DNA of 64,000 nucleotides from Rivularia sp. T60_A2020_040 (GCA_015272215.1 JACYMD010000031.1:58010-122009), one strand, 5' to 3'. Shown: positions 36,917 to 46,785, counted from the stretch's first letter. Notes: generated by a model not told the origin, from the sequence alone. Numbers and translations are program-made.

Positions 36917-38267
36917 GATTTGATTCGGGTTTTTCTGAAATAATTGAAAGGCGTACAGTGGCATTATCTTTTAGGGGTTCTCCGCTACGAACTACAAATC
37001 TTTCTCCCGGTTGCAACCCAGATAAAATTTCGACTTTACCATCACTTTTTTTGCCAATTGTGACTTCTCTCGCTGAAACTGTGGGTTTTTCTGCTGAAGA
37101 GTTCAATACAAATATTGTTCCTTGACGATTTTGAGGGGAATTTTCTTCAGTGCTGGATTTACTGTTTCGATCTCCTTGTAATGCTGTTTGAGGTATGACT
37201 ACACTTGCTTGTTCTGAGGATGTAAAGTTAACTCGTGCTAATAAACCACTACCAATTTTTCTATCATTATTAGGAATAACTACTTCTACTGGTACTAGTC
37301 GAGCGGTTGGATCGGCCGCTGGAGAAATCCGGGTGACACTTCCATAGTATGTTTGATTGGGGAATGCATCTAAACTCACTTCTACTGACTGCCCAACTTG
37401 GATTTTTGCTAATTCTAATTCTGAAACTTGAACTTCGACTTTAACTCTATTGAAGTCCCCTATTTGCACAACTTCATTCCCTGGTTGAAGCAAATTTCCT
37501 GGTTCTGTTGATCTTTGTAAAATTGCACCATTTATAGGTGATGTTAGTCTTGCATAGGAGCGTCTTTCTTGTGCTTGTGCAACTACTGCTTGTTGAGCTA
37601 AAACTCTACCGTTAGCCGCAGCCAGGGCTTCCTGCTCTACTCGAACACTTTCTTGAGCAGCACGCACAACCTGAGCCGCAGTTTGCGCTTGTGTACGCGC
37701 TTGCTCTGCTGTTTGTTTGGCGATCGCCCCTTGTTGCGCTAGTTTCTGCTGTCTTTGGGAATCTGCTTGTAATTGTTGGAGTTGCAGTCGTGTTCTTTCA
37801 ACTTCCGCACGAGCATTACTGATCTGAGCGTTAATACGTGCAACTTCTGATTTGAGTGATGCTAATTCTGCTTCTGCTTGATTTATTGTTGTTCTAAGTA
37901 AAGTATCATCTACCTGTCCAATTACTTGTCCTTGATTAATCCTATCCCCTACATCTACATTTAATCCTAAAAGCCTTCCTTCTACTTGCGATCGCAATGA
38001 CACTGTACGAAATGGTGTTGTGGTACCCGTGAGTGGTTGTGATTTTTGTAAGGAATCTGTGCGGGCGATCGCCACATCTACAGCGGTTGCACCACCTCTT
38101 TGTCCTCTTCTACCCCCACGTTGAGATTGAGCTTCTGCTGATTCTTTGGGAAGTGAGGCGCAACTTGTATTCAAAAGTCCTAAACTTAATAAACAGGCAA
38201 TCCATCGACCAGAAAAAGAAAGTATTTCATGATTATTTTGTCTGCTTATCTCCTTTTTGTAAGGCAT
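36909..38267 (-). CDS. RND efflux periplasmic adaptor subunit (membrane fusion protein)
   Basis: 452 residues, links the RND permease to an outer-membrane channel. A hydrophobic signal segment lies at about 22-36 with a Cys (LLNTSC) that may be a lipidation site, though the residue at -3 is Asn, not the usual Leu. Then come a basic RGGRRGQRGG stretch, a lipoyl half-motif (VEGRLLGLNVDVGDRINQGQ), a long alpha-hairpin (about 130-230) rich in Gln/Ala, the second lipoyl half (RLTSPINGAILQRSTEPGN), and beta-barrel and membrane-proximal domains. It is co-directional with the permease with a 176-bp gap. Confidence 0.93.
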   Translation of the reverse strand: MPYKKEISRQNNHEILSFSGRWIACLLSLGLLNTSCASLPKESAEAQSQRGGRRGQRGGATAVDVAIARTDSLQKSQPLTGTTTPFRTVSLRSQVEGRLLGLNVDVGDRINQGQVIGQVDDTLLRTTINQAEAELASLKSEVARINAQISNARAEVERTRLQLQQLQADSQRQQKLAQQGAIAKQTAEQARTQAQTAAQVVRAAQESVRVEQEALAAANGRVLAQQAVVAQAQERRSYARLTSPINGAILQRSTEPGNLLQPGNEVVQIGDFNRVKVEVQVSELELAKIQVGQSVEVSLDAFPNQTYYGSVTRISPAADPTARLVPVEVVIPNNDRKIGSGLLARVNFTSSEQASVVIPQTALQGDRNSKSSTEENSPQNRQGTIFVLNSSAEKPTVSAREVTIGKKSDGKVEILSGLQPGERFVVRSGEPLKDNATVRLSIISEKPESNQN

Positions 38268-38935
38268 ATTTTTGGGTAATTGGTAATTGGTAATTGGTAA
38301 TTGGTAATCGGTAATTGGTAATCAGTAATTGGTAATTAAAATCCGTATAATCCGTGCAATCTTTTTAATCCGTGGTCGGTGTTTATTTTTCTTTATAACT
38401 AAAATGCCTAGTTAGCTGTCTGTTTCAAATCATTATTTATCTAACCAATTAACCAATAAGATTAAATACAACTAAATAAAAAATCTATTTTATTCATAGA
38501 ATAATTAAATTTATTAATGCCAATTCACTAATGATTTTTCATCAGTTAAAATAAAAAGGGTTTTTGATTACATCAAGATATTTTCATCCAAAAAATATCT
38601 TTTAACTCCAGTTTGTGTATATAAATGATATGTATGATATACAAATACTTGTGTAATTTTTATGCAATCCTCTGCTAAATTTTATAATTATTATTTAATA
38701 ATTCTTACTATATCGCAAGTAATAAATTCTACATCGCTAATTTGTGACTTTTTTCACTTCCTTTTTTTTAATTCGAGGTATATTGTCTTTTCTTTTTAAT
38801 CTTGTAGCCAAATTATCTGTATTTTATGAAATATTGCGTTACTTTAAGAAAAGTGACAAAATCTGGTTTATCGGAAAGACATGATGTAGCGCTTTCCAGA
38901 CCTGATGAAAGAATTTAACATAAGGAAGGCTACCA
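38268..38935. repeat. 668-bp gap with GGTAATT heptamers
   Basis: Seven or so GGTAATT units (38275-38335) adjoin the adaptor start, followed by ATCCGTATAATCCGTGC-type repeats to about 38385. The remainder is AT-rich with no credible gene and must contain divergent promoters for the adaptor and the lyase. Confidence 0.7.
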
Positions 38936-39478
38936 GTGACATCACCGTTAGAACTTGCAGAATTAACTAACGAATCCGCAATCGCGGAATTTTTTCGGGA
39001 GTCAGAGGGTAAATGGCATTCGGAACGACGCTACTATACTTTACCGGATGGAGAAACCAAACAAGTTGAAAGCGCCATCGCAGTTCGGTTTTTAGAGGCG
39101 GGATGCGATGAATTGCTTTTTTTGGCTCAGATGCATGATTTACCTCCAGATAAAATATTGATTTGCGGTACCGAAGTGACTTGGGAAAGCATTAATTCGG
39201 TGAGTGGCAAGAAAGAATCTAGTGGTTCTACTTTATTTGGTGCCTTGGGCAATATATTGTATCGCGATCGGGGTTTTGCGACATCGAAACCAATTACTGC
39301 TGAGTATCATTTACCGAATCAGCAAACGTTGTGTTTGCGTACAGAGTACAACGGTTCAGTGTTTGAAGAAGAATTAAAGTTTATTGGTGAGAAATATCGT
39401 ACCCGTCAATCTGTGATTTCTCGTGCTGGGGAACAGGTGATGATTGGGCAGTATTTGGAAAAGCGAATTGAAGGATAA
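38936..39478 (+). CDS. Phycobiliprotein lyase, CpcS/CpeS family
   Basis: 180 residues, attaches bilin chromophores to cysteines of phycobiliproteins in phycobilisome assembly. The lipocalin-like family start AIAEFFRESEGKWHSERRYY is clear, as are the block SGSTLFGALGNILYRDRGFAT and the end of the fold, KYRTRQSVISRAGEQVMIGQ with EKRIEG at the C-terminus. The start is GTG at 38936 with AAGGAAGG about 7 bases upstream. The subtype (which bilin and which Cys) is not decided by sequence. It stands alone, far from phycobilisome structural genes in this window. Confidence 0.87.
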   Translation: MTSPLELAELTNESAIAEFFRESEGKWHSERRYYTLPDGETKQVESAIAVRFLEAGCDELLFLAQMHDLPPDKILICGTEVTWESINSVSGKKESSGSTLFGALGNILYRDRGFATSKPITAEYHLPNQQTLCLRTEYNGSVFEEELKFIGEKYRTRQSVISRAGEQVMIGQYLEKRIEG

Positions 39479-39520
39479 TTGGGGATTTGCTAGAACCTTT
39501 GATGGGTTATGGGTAGGTGA

Positions 39521-39582
39521 AAAGTCGGGTTTTTATTAGCTTTGTTTGATGTTGCGATATTTATTTTAAAAACCCGAATTCT
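39521..39582. terminator. Terminator-like hairpin of the GAAGTCGGG family
   Basis: AAAGTCGGGTTTTTA and AAAAACCCGAATTCT (39568-39582) can pair across a 30-nt loop, with T-runs on the plus strand. It follows the lyase gene by about 45 bp. Confidence 0.55.
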
Positions 39583-39888
39583 GTGGTGTTCGCTATTTTT
39601 TAATATCCAAAATTAAATTTGTTTATAATTATTTATAATTACTTAAAATAAAAATAAATAATTTTGAATAAAAAAATTGTGTTTTAGATTCCAAATAGCA
39701 CCATAAATTAATATATTTGTGTTACCTATATTTTTTAGGTAAAGAGTAATTTTACTTACTAGATTAATATTTGATTTCTAGTAATCAAGTTTGCAAATTT
39801 GAAAAAAGATTGTTAGTATCCAAAAAGTTATCTTGTAGTTATATTGACCAGTGTATTCTACCAATTGATGTAATTCACATTGGAAAAT
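39583..39888. other. AT-rich gap before the beta-helix gene
   Basis: About 300 bp, over 75 percent A/T by eye, without coding frames. It presumably contains the promoter of the beta-helix gene. I found no Shine-Dalgarno better than GGAAAA just before ATG 39889. Confidence 0.5.
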
Positions 39889-42432
39889 ATGGCAATTATC
39901 ACAGTTTCTAGCAGCGCAGACAGTGGAAAAGGAACGCTTCGAGAGGCTATATTGAAGTCAAAATCTGGTGATACTATTCACTTCGATTCAGCCCTTGCGA
40001 ACAAAACCATTCGTCTAAAACAACAACTCGTCGTTGATAAAAGTCTTACTATCGATGGAGCGGATGCATCCAATTTAACTATTAGCGGTGAGAACAAAAC
40101 GAGGATTCTCCGTGTTAGTTATAACTATTCAGATGTAGTGCTAAAAAATCTCACTTTTACCAAGGGTAAAGCAGTTGATAATAACCCGAATACGACTCTA
40201 CGAGGGGGAGCGATTGAACTGGTTGACTCTAACACCTTGGTGGTGGAAAATTCTCGCTTTATCAAGAATGTGGGAGAACGCAGTGGTGCAATCTTTGTCG
40301 GCTACGGTGCCAGTGCGACAATAAGGAACAGTGTTTTTGATGGAAATGACGGTTCGGTTGCTAATGATGGCTTTAGTGCGGGTGCAATCTCGACTTACGG
40401 AGGTGGAAAGGGAGCAACTGTTGTTAATAGTAACGGTAAACGCAATGTCGGCGGAGATGCTTTTCTAGACATTCGGAACAGTACTTTTACGAATAATAAA
40501 GGTACTTATGGCGCTGTTTACACCCTATTAACTGGACTCAGAGTTGAAGATTCAGTCTTTCGCAAAAACCAAGGTTTGAATGGAAGTGGAGCTATTTTCA
40601 CCGATGGAGCCAATGGAACAGAGAAACCTGATAATCTCGGAGGAACGACTCTGATTCGCAATGTTGTCGCAGAGAACAATGTTGGTGGTGGCGATTATGG
40701 TGGAGCCTTTTTTCTCAGTGGATATTCAAAGGACAAGATTGTAATTGAAAACAGCAAAATCGCCAACAATAAAGCTCCTAGAGGAGGTGGTTTAGCTGTT
40801 CAATCGTATCGAGATGAAGCAAATCCTGCCTCATTAGTAATTCGTAATTCTACAATTGCTAATAATATATCTCCATCTCAAGGAGCAGGTTTATGGACGG
40901 ATGTTAAAGGTGGAGTCACGATCAAAGATTCGACATTTTCTGGTAATCGCGTTACGAATTCTAATAAGGATGGACAAATAGGAGGAGCAGTTGTCCTCAA
41001 TTATAAAACGCCAGCTAAATCGATCATTACCAACAGCACATTTGTCAATAATTATAGCGATCGTCAAGCCGGAAATATCTGGATTGCTGGGGAAGCACAG
41101 GGAAAAAATCTCACCATCAGCAAGTCTAAGTTTGCAGGAAACCGTTCTCCGCTGTTTAATGGTGAATCGGAGCGTACAGTTAATTTCAAAGTTACTGATG
41201 GCGGTGGCAACATCGTTCAAAATATCAAGGGTGCAGATACTTCCATTGCTGGAGCCAAGTTTGTCCAGAATTTACAGTTAAATCCCGTTCCTCAAAATGG
41301 CGGTGATTTTGGTAGTAATCCAGGATCTAAACCACCTCTAGATACAGTAAATCCTCAACCAAAACCAATTACCACACCTACCAAAGAAAATCCTAGTAAT
41401 CCTAAATCCGAGGCAATTCTTACACCTGTAAAGAATCAACCTTTACGTTATGAAGCAGAGGAACTAACTCTAAATGGTTATCAAGTTGAGACTGTAAAAG
41501 GCTCTGGTGCTAGTGGTGGAAAACACATCTCTCTGAAAGGAACAAATCAGAATCAAGGCTCTGCTACAGGTACATTTAAAGGTGAAGCAGGAACTTATCA
41601 AGTTAAAGTCGGTTACTATGACGAAAACGATGGTCAATCTCAAGCTAAAGTAACTGTGGGAGAAAAGACTGCAAGCTTTAACTTTGATCGAGATTTACCT
41701 GATAGTTGGCTAAAACCTTCTACGAAGACTAGTCGTGTTGCTATGGAGTCAGTGCAGTTAAAGTCTGGAGACAGTTTCAAAATCACAGGCACTAGCAATC
41801 AAGGTGAATTTGCTCGCTTTGACTATGTTGAATTTTCTCCCATTCCAGATGCTGCTAAATCTTCAGTTAACTCTAACTCTCCGACTCCGCAGTCAACCCC
41901 CATGCCAACTGAGAATAATTTAGCTTCTCAACCATCAGAGCTTGCCATCAATGGGATAATCAATCTTCGTAACGTCGATTTTGATGGAGATGCTAAAGCT
42001 GACGAAAAAGTTTTGTTGATTTTAGAAGATATTAGCAGTACTGCATCCTATGATAATTCAGGAGGTTTTTACCAAGTTTTAGACTTGGACGGTACTGTTA
42101 TCGATCCAGTTACAAATCAATCGATTCAGCCGGGAGAACAAGGATATGAAATTGCAGCGCTCAACCAACGGATTACTCAATTAGAATTCGCTAAAAATAA
42201 TCAGAGTTTAAGCCCAGAAGTTAATGAAAGAATATTCTTGGCACCATACTCGCTCGCAAACGGTAATCTAGAAGAATTTCTCGTTCAAAACTCAATTGAT
42301 AACCTAAATCCAGGTGGATTGAATGCCTATTTGACTTTTGAAAATGGGAATCTAGATAGCCTACAAAACCTCAAATATTCAGATAATAGCTTGGGTTTAG
42401 GGGATTCAACAGAAGTCGGGTTTTTAGGATAA
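39889..42432 (+). CDS. Secreted right-handed beta-helix protein with carbohydrate-binding-like domain
   Basis: 847 residues. Residues about 1-440 are a parallel beta-helix: a start ITVSSSADSGKGTLREAI and repeated turns such as IRNSTFTNNKGTYGA and IENSKIANNKAPRGGGL, typical of surface-exposed polysaccharide-active or adhesin proteins. A Pro/Thr/Lys linker (about 455-515) leads to a CBM6-like beta-sandwich (RYEAEELTLNGYQVETVKG to FDYVEFSPIPD). The C-terminal region (about 670-847) resembles a domain recurrent in large cyanobacterial exported proteins (NSGGFYQVLDLDGTV). No Sec signal is present, so type I secretion is likely. I use ATG 39889 over a TTG at 39880. The last codons (TEVGFLG) are supplied by an intergenic repeat. 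Confidence 0.83.
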   Translation: MAIITVSSSADSGKGTLREAILKSKSGDTIHFDSALANKTIRLKQQLVVDKSLTIDGADASNLTISGENKTRILRVSYNYSDVVLKNLTFTKGKAVDNNPNTTLRGGAIELVDSNTLVVENSRFIKNVGERSGAIFVGYGASATIRNSVFDGNDGSVANDGFSAGAISTYGGGKGATVVNSNGKRNVGGDAFLDIRNSTFTNNKGTYGAVYTLLTGLRVEDSVFRKNQGLNGSGAIFTDGANGTEKPDNLGGTTLIRNVVAENNVGGGDYGGAFFLSGYSKDKIVIENSKIANNKAPRGGGLAVQSYRDEANPASLVIRNSTIANNISPSQGAGLWTDVKGGVTIKDSTFSGNRVTNSNKDGQIGGAVVLNYKTPAKSIITNSTFVNNYSDRQAGNIWIAGEAQGKNLTISKSKFAGNRSPLFNGESERTVNFKVTDGGGNIVQNIKGADTSIAGAKFVQNLQLNPVPQNGGDFGSNPGSKPPLDTVNPQPKPITTPTKENPSNPKSEAILTPVKNQPLRYEAEELTLNGYQVETVKGSGASGGKHISLKGTNQNQGSATGTFKGEAGTYQVKVGYYDENDGQSQAKVTVGEKTASFNFDRDLPDSWLKPSTKTSRVAMESVQLKSGDSFKITGTSNQGEFARFDYVEFSPIPDAAKSSVNSNSPTPQSTPMPTENNLASQPSELAINGIINLRNVDFDGDAKADEKVLLILEDISSTASYDNSGGFYQVLDLDGTVIDPVTNQSIQPGEQGYEIAALNQRITQLEFAKNNQSLSPEVNERIFLAPYSLANGNLEEFLVQNSIDNLNPGGLNAYLTFENGNLDSLQNLKYSDNSLGLGDSTEVGFLG

Positions 42433-42505
42433 ACATCTCTAACACAACACAACCATTACAAAAACCCGACTTCTCAAGCTTTTGAAACTGAGAAGTCGGG
42501 TTTTT
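42411..42505. repeat. GAAGTCGGG repeats overlapping the gene end, terminator hairpin
   Basis: AGAAGTCGGGTTTTT occurs at 42411-42425 (inside the last codons of the beta-helix gene) and at 42491-42505, with the inverted AAAAACCCGACTTCT at 42460-42474. The second and third arms form a 15-bp stem with T-run, an intrinsic terminator. Both direct copies continue with similar GATAAACATCTCTAAC / GATAAATATCTATAAC. Confidence 0.8.
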
Positions 42506-42641
42506 AAGATAAATATCTATAACAATTTTTGATTTTTTTTATTTAATTTTTATGAAATTACGCTACGATTGCATACAATAGTCATATTGTCAACTAATTT
42601 TAAACAAGTTTGATGTTAAAGAAAAATATTTAAATAAATAT

Positions 42642-42953
42642 TTAAGCAACAGAATCATTGTTAGCACCATGTAATTTTCTTGGCGCACTGATGGATACGA
42701 CTCTAGAGTCGGTTTCTAAATTTTCGATATCTTGTGAAGTCACGTTTGCTGTAAATAAATCATCGGAAATATGACCTCTTAATTTAACTCCTGGGGGTAC
42801 ATACCCAGGCTCTGTGACTTTGACAGTAACTCCAAAAATATCATTACTTTCTGGTTGTTGGGATTGCGCTATTTCAGAACCGTGTTCTTTTTTGTGACAG
42901 CCGGACAGCGTATTTTTTTTAATACGCACTGGTCTACCTGCGATGTAAAGCAT
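42642..42953 (-). CDS. Small protein resembling the propeptide of the adjacent subtilase
   Basis: 103 residues, no known domain. The C-terminal 55 residues (VTVKVTEPGYVPPGVKLRG, DDLFTANVTSQDIENL, RVVSISAPRKL) align with residues about 41-102 of the subtilase just upstream, sharing TA, V, T, S and L positions and the same strand-helix-strand pattern. The N-terminal 35 residues are basic with GRPVRIKK and a Cys. It is 79 bp downstream of the protease on the same strand. A trans-acting propeptide, chaperone or inhibitor is the simplest idea; it is inferred from similarity and adjacency only. Confidence 0.7.
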   Translation of the reverse strand: MLYIAGRPVRIKKNTLSGCHKKEHGSEIAQSQQPESNDIFGVTVKVTEPGYVPPGVKLRGHISDDLFTANVTSQDIENLETDSRVVSISAPRKLHGANNDSVA

Positions 42954-43032
42954 AAATAACTATTCCTGATTTACATTAAGTAAAAAAGTATTATTGTAAT
43001 CGAATAATATTATATTTTATCACCTTATATTA

Positions 43033-44829
43033 TCACATCGTTCTGACGATGGAAATTGTAGTTTGAAGATTAATTGGACCATAACCATAACGCATTTTTT
43101 GTAAAGGTTCTTCTGGAGGATTATTTTCAGCACTTTGGATTAAGATATTACGAATTTGTTCAATATCTAATTCAATATTGCGGGCTTGAGCTTCAGCGAG
43201 CATTAAAGCGATAATTCCAGTCACCATGGGTGCAGACATACTGGTGCCAGATTTTTGGTAAGACTTAGTTTGAGTAAGTGAACAAGCAGCCCATATATTT
43301 TGTCCGGCAGCGATAAAATCGGGTTTTTGTCGTTGATCGCGTGTAGGACCAGAACTGGAAAAATATGATAAAGGTTGGTTAGGTTTTGTGGGGTTATAAC
43401 AACCAACCATAATTATATTACGTCCGCAGCCGATCGAGTTAACGGTATGAGTATTATCATGAGGTGGGACAAAGCTGGTTTGAGAACCATCTTCACGTTC
43501 TATCCAAGCGTGAAAATTACCGTTAGTTACTTCAATCCCGTGGAGTCGTAAAGTCCAAACTCCTCCTGGAAGTCGGGATTCCATAAAAACACCAATCATA
43601 TTATCACCGTTGTTAGGGTCGCAAAAACGGTGAGATAAATAAATTAGGGTGTTATCATCTTCGTCTACAATTTCTCCATTTTCTCCTAATTTTAAACTTA
43701 CCAAGATTTCACCGTTGGGAGGAATGATTTCCAAAAGGAATTTATCGGCACCATTATACCAAACTTCCATTGCTTTGTACTGTCTATGACCTCTAGGAAT
43801 ATCCCAATGCAAATCGGTGAAACCATCTTGTGGAACTGTTCCTGAAGCATGAATTCCTTTATCATAAGAATTCCCCCCCGCAATAACTACCGCTCGATTC
43901 GGTTTTTGAGCAACTAAAGCATCTAGACTTTGTTCCACCAAAGCCGTACCATCATGGGGACCACCATGTAAAGCCAAACTAATATTGATGGCACAAGGGC
44001 GTTGATTGGCGATGTCAAAGATAAAATCGACCGCTTCCACAAGTTCAGTAGTATCACCTAAAGAATTGTCAACAGCCGAACTACCATCAGCCAACAGTGC
44101 TTCTACAGCACCATTAGAAAAGTGAACGAATATGATATCAGCTTCGGGAGCTATACCAGCATTTGCTGTACCGTTGCCATTTCCTGTAGCGATATCCATA
44201 ACATGAGTGCCATGAGCCAGCTTTCCGGGATAGTAACCCAAAGCTAAATAAGGATTTTCTGCTTGTAAAGCTTGGTTAATTTCTGCGCTGCGATAAACTT
44301 TTCCATAACCAAAAGGACTATCGGGTTCTGAGGAACCATCTTGGTCCCATAAAGCGAGTATTCTAGTAGAACCATCTGAGTGACGAAAATTTTTGTGGAC
44401 GAAATCGCAACCGACATCGATAATTCCCACAACTACATTTTTTCCTTTTTGTCCACTAGAATCTACTTGTATCAAATTAGGACTAATTAATCCTTCTGCA
44501 AAACTCTCGTCAACAGTTAATTGTAAAGGTTGTGATGCTTGTAAGCTAATAATACAAGGTGAAGTACGTACCGATTGCAACCGCGACACGGGGACTCTTG
44601 CTGTAACAATGGTATCTCCGGCAGACGTACTACCAATCTCTGCACCTTCTCGAACTTCACTGAGCGATCGCCATGTTTCAACATCATTTACTTTGGCAAT
44701 TACTGCAACTTCTCCCACATCTGTTGAAGCCGTAGGTGGAGTAGATATGCCACGACGACGACGTTGCATAAGTCTCTGTAATCTTGGATCAATGTCTGCA
44801 AAAATATTTGTCCATTCAAATCGCATCAA
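43033..44829 (-). CDS. Subtilisin-like serine protease (S8)
   Basis: 598 residues. The catalytic triad is Asp138 (VVGIIDVGCDF), His206 (GKLAHGTHVMD) and Ser530 (SGTSMSAPMVTG). An N-terminal region (about 1-110) holds a propeptide-like fold (VAVIAKVNDVETWRS, DTIVTARVPVSRLQSV, IISLQASQPL). Between His and Ser a long insertion (about 345-460) contains a beta-rich block, MEVWYNGADKFLLEIIPPNG and WTLRLHGIEVTNGNFHAWIE, perhaps a P-domain-like module. There is no signal peptide, so it is either cytoplasmic or exported without Sec. The small propeptide-like gene follows it. Its substrate is unknown. Confidence 0.92.
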   Translation of the reverse strand: MMRFEWTNIFADIDPRLQRLMQRRRRGISTPPTASTDVGEVAVIAKVNDVETWRSLSEVREGAEIGSTSAGDTIVTARVPVSRLQSVRTSPCIISLQASQPLQLTVDESFAEGLISPNLIQVDSSGQKGKNVVVGIIDVGCDFVHKNFRHSDGSTRILALWDQDGSSEPDSPFGYGKVYRSAEINQALQAENPYLALGYYPGKLAHGTHVMDIATGNGNGTANAGIAPEADIIFVHFSNGAVEALLADGSSAVDNSLGDTTELVEAVDFIFDIANQRPCAINISLALHGGPHDGTALVEQSLDALVAQKPNRAVVIAGGNSYDKGIHASGTVPQDGFTDLHWDIPRGHRQYKAMEVWYNGADKFLLEIIPPNGEILVSLKLGENGEIVDEDDNTLIYLSHRFCDPNNGDNMIGVFMESRLPGGVWTLRLHGIEVTNGNFHAWIEREDGSQTSFVPPHDNTHTVNSIGCGRNIIMVGCYNPTKPNQPLSYFSSSGPTRDQRQKPDFIAAGQNIWAACSLTQTKSYQKSGTSMSAPMVTGIIALMLAEAQARNIELDIEQIRNILIQSAENNPPEEPLQKMRYGYGPINLQTTISIVRTM

Positions 44830-45357
44830 TCACCTGCTTTTGTCTAATTTAACTAATGATTTTTATTTGTTTTCGGATAAAAAAAACTATGTAATAATTC
44901 GGCTATTTATTAATTTAATGGTAGCTCAAATTACACTTTATTTTATACGAGTAAAGGATATTTTCCACCGGATAAAAAGCAAAAAATAAATAATAATGGT
45001 TCTTAGTAATTGTGTATAAGTACTTGTGTCAATATTCAATTAAATATTTAGATGGGGAATAGGGAATAGGGAGTAGGTGATAGAAAGTGAATTTAGTTTT
45101 ATTCAATATTCTAGTAGGAATCCTATATTTAATTTGGGTATTTTCAATTTTTGGTATTACCAGATAATTCAAATCAGCAAAATTCTATTTATAAAACTAT
45201 TATAAAACTAAAAAAAAAGTAATTTAGCTTACATAACAGTTAAAAATTTCCGAAAAAGATATTTACTTTTCTGCAATACATTGATATATCTAGCCCAGAC
45301 TTAACATTCTAAAAGTCGTAATTTAATTAATTTCAATATATAGAGTAGCTAAAAACC
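44830..45357. other. AT-rich gap between subtilase and phoA-like genes
   Basis: 528 bp holding divergent promoters. A short GGGAATAGGGAATAGGGAG tract lies near 45055-45077. No credible gene. I looked for PhoB-type TTAAC repeats and saw only a weak CTTAACAT near 45299, not a full box. Confidence 0.5.
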
Positions 45358-46704
45358 GTGTTGCAAATTAACAGAAAAATCATTGGTTTGACATTCTTAG
45401 TAATGTTAAGTTTACTTGGATGTAACACTCCGACACCAACTCAAACTGCTGCAAATCAAACCAACCAAGGAAACGTCATATTCATTCATCCAGATGGTAC
45501 TAGTCCATCTCATTGGGGTGCGGCGCGGATGCTGCATTATGGTCCAGATGGTAGACTTAATTGGGATAAGATGTCTAATTTGGGTGTGTATCTAGGACAT
45601 CTGAAAAACCAACTTACAGGAACTTCTAATGCAGGTGCAGTAGTTCACGCTACAGGAGTGAAAGTAAACGCCGATTCCTTTGGATTAGATGAAAACGGAC
45701 AACCGATAGTAGCAGCTTCAGGTAAACCACAAACGATTATGGAAGAAGCTGTAGTTGCCGGTAAAGCTACGGCGATAATTAATTCTGGTATAATACCCGA
45801 ACCTGGAACTGGTGCTTTTGTTGCTAAAACTAAAACTCGCCGCGAATTTACAGAAATTACCAAGCAAATAGTTGAGTCTGGAGTTGATGTAATTTTAGGT
45901 GGTGGTGAAGTTTTTTATCTTCCCAAAGGAACAACTGGAAGATATAGTAAAGCTGAAGAAAGTCAGCGAGAAGACGGAATAAATTTAATTGAAGTTGCTA
46001 AACAAAAGGGTTATACCGTAGTTTATAATCGCGACGAACTTTTGAATTTACCTCCAAATACTAAAAAAGTATTGGGGATTTTTGCTGCAACAGATATTTA
46101 TAACGACGAATCGGAAGAAGATTTACAAGAGAAAAATTTACCCTTGTATTCTCCAGAAGCGCCGACAGTTTCTCAAATGTTGCAAGCAACTTTAAAAATT
46201 GTTTCACAAGATGAGGACGGTTTTTTTATTGTTTTAGAAGAAGAAGGAACAGACAATTTTTGTAATTATAACAACGCTAAAGGCTGTATAGAAGCAGCTA
46301 AACGCGCCGATGATGCAATCGGTGTAGCAATGGAATTTATTGATCAAAATCCTAACACTTTATTAGTGACTGCCGCTGATAGTGATGCAAGTGGTTTAGA
46401 AGTAATTGGAGTTACCACTAAAGATTTTCCCTTAGATAAACCTTTACCAGAAAAAGGACAAAATGGCGCACCATGGGATGGTAAAGAAGGAACAGGTACA
46501 TTACCTTTTGTTTCTGCTCCAGATAAACAAGGAAACAGTTATCCGTTTGCCATCGTCTGGGCTGGATTTAATGATTTTACTGGTTCGATTGTTGCTAAAG
46601 CACACGGATTAAATGCGGATAAATTAGCTAATACTGTAGACAATACTGATATTTATCGTTTGATGTATTTAACCTTATTTGGTAAGGAAATAGTTGACAG
46701 TTGA
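45358..46704 (+). CDS. phoA: Alkaline phosphatase (PhoA superfamily) lipoprotein
   Basis: 448 residues. The N-terminus is a lipoprotein signal with lipobox LLGC (about residues 19-22), placing it in the periplasm or on a membrane. PhoA-type blocks are present: VIFIHPDGTSPSHWGAARML (metal Asp), LTGTSNAGAVVHATG (Ser nucleophile), EEEGTDNFCNYNNAKG (metal Glu), and VTAADSDASG. Compared with the E. coli enzyme, the DH pair is DS and one His is Asn; I recall related bacterial phosphatases with the same pattern, so this may be a subfamily trait rather than loss. The start is GTG at 45358 or the next TTG. It probably scavenges phosphate from esters. Confidence 0.88.
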   Translation: MLQINRKIIGLTFLVMLSLLGCNTPTPTQTAANQTNQGNVIFIHPDGTSPSHWGAARMLHYGPDGRLNWDKMSNLGVYLGHLKNQLTGTSNAGAVVHATGVKVNADSFGLDENGQPIVAASGKPQTIMEEAVVAGKATAIINSGIIPEPGTGAFVAKTKTRREFTEITKQIVESGVDVILGGGEVFYLPKGTTGRYSKAEESQREDGINLIEVAKQKGYTVVYNRDELLNLPPNTKKVLGIFAATDIYNDESEEDLQEKNLPLYSPEAPTVSQMLQATLKIVSQDEDGFFIVLEEEGTDNFCNYNNAKGCIEAAKRADDAIGVAMEFIDQNPNTLLVTAADSDASGLEVIGVTTKDFPLDKPLPEKGQNGAPWDGKEGTGTLPFVSAPDKQGNSYPFAIVWAGFNDFTGSIVAKAHGLNADKLANTVDNTDIYRLMYLTLFGKEIVDS

Positions 46705-46758
46705 CCTGGGACAGTTATCAATTCCTAACTCTTAACTTCTAACTCTTAACTCCAGTAC

Positions 46759-46785
46759 AGACGTAGCAATACGCCCCGTCTCTAC
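46759..46785. repeat. AGACGTAGCA palindrome
   Basis: AGACGTAGCAATACGCCCCG then TCTCTAC is the exact inverse of the copy at 6344-6371 over its core. It lies after phoA among TAACTCT heptamers (46718-46750) and may act as a terminator. Confidence 0.7.

Noticed and set aside
44830..45357. A PhoB-type box upstream of phoA
   Set aside because: Only one weak CTTAACAT was seen; three spaced direct repeats needed for a Pho box are absent.
45358..46704. Alkaline phosphatase with Ser and Asn in place of His metal ligands as a dead enzyme
   Set aside because: The same pattern (EEEGTDNF, ADSDAxG) appears to be a subfamily trait in related bacteria, so I do not claim loss of activity.
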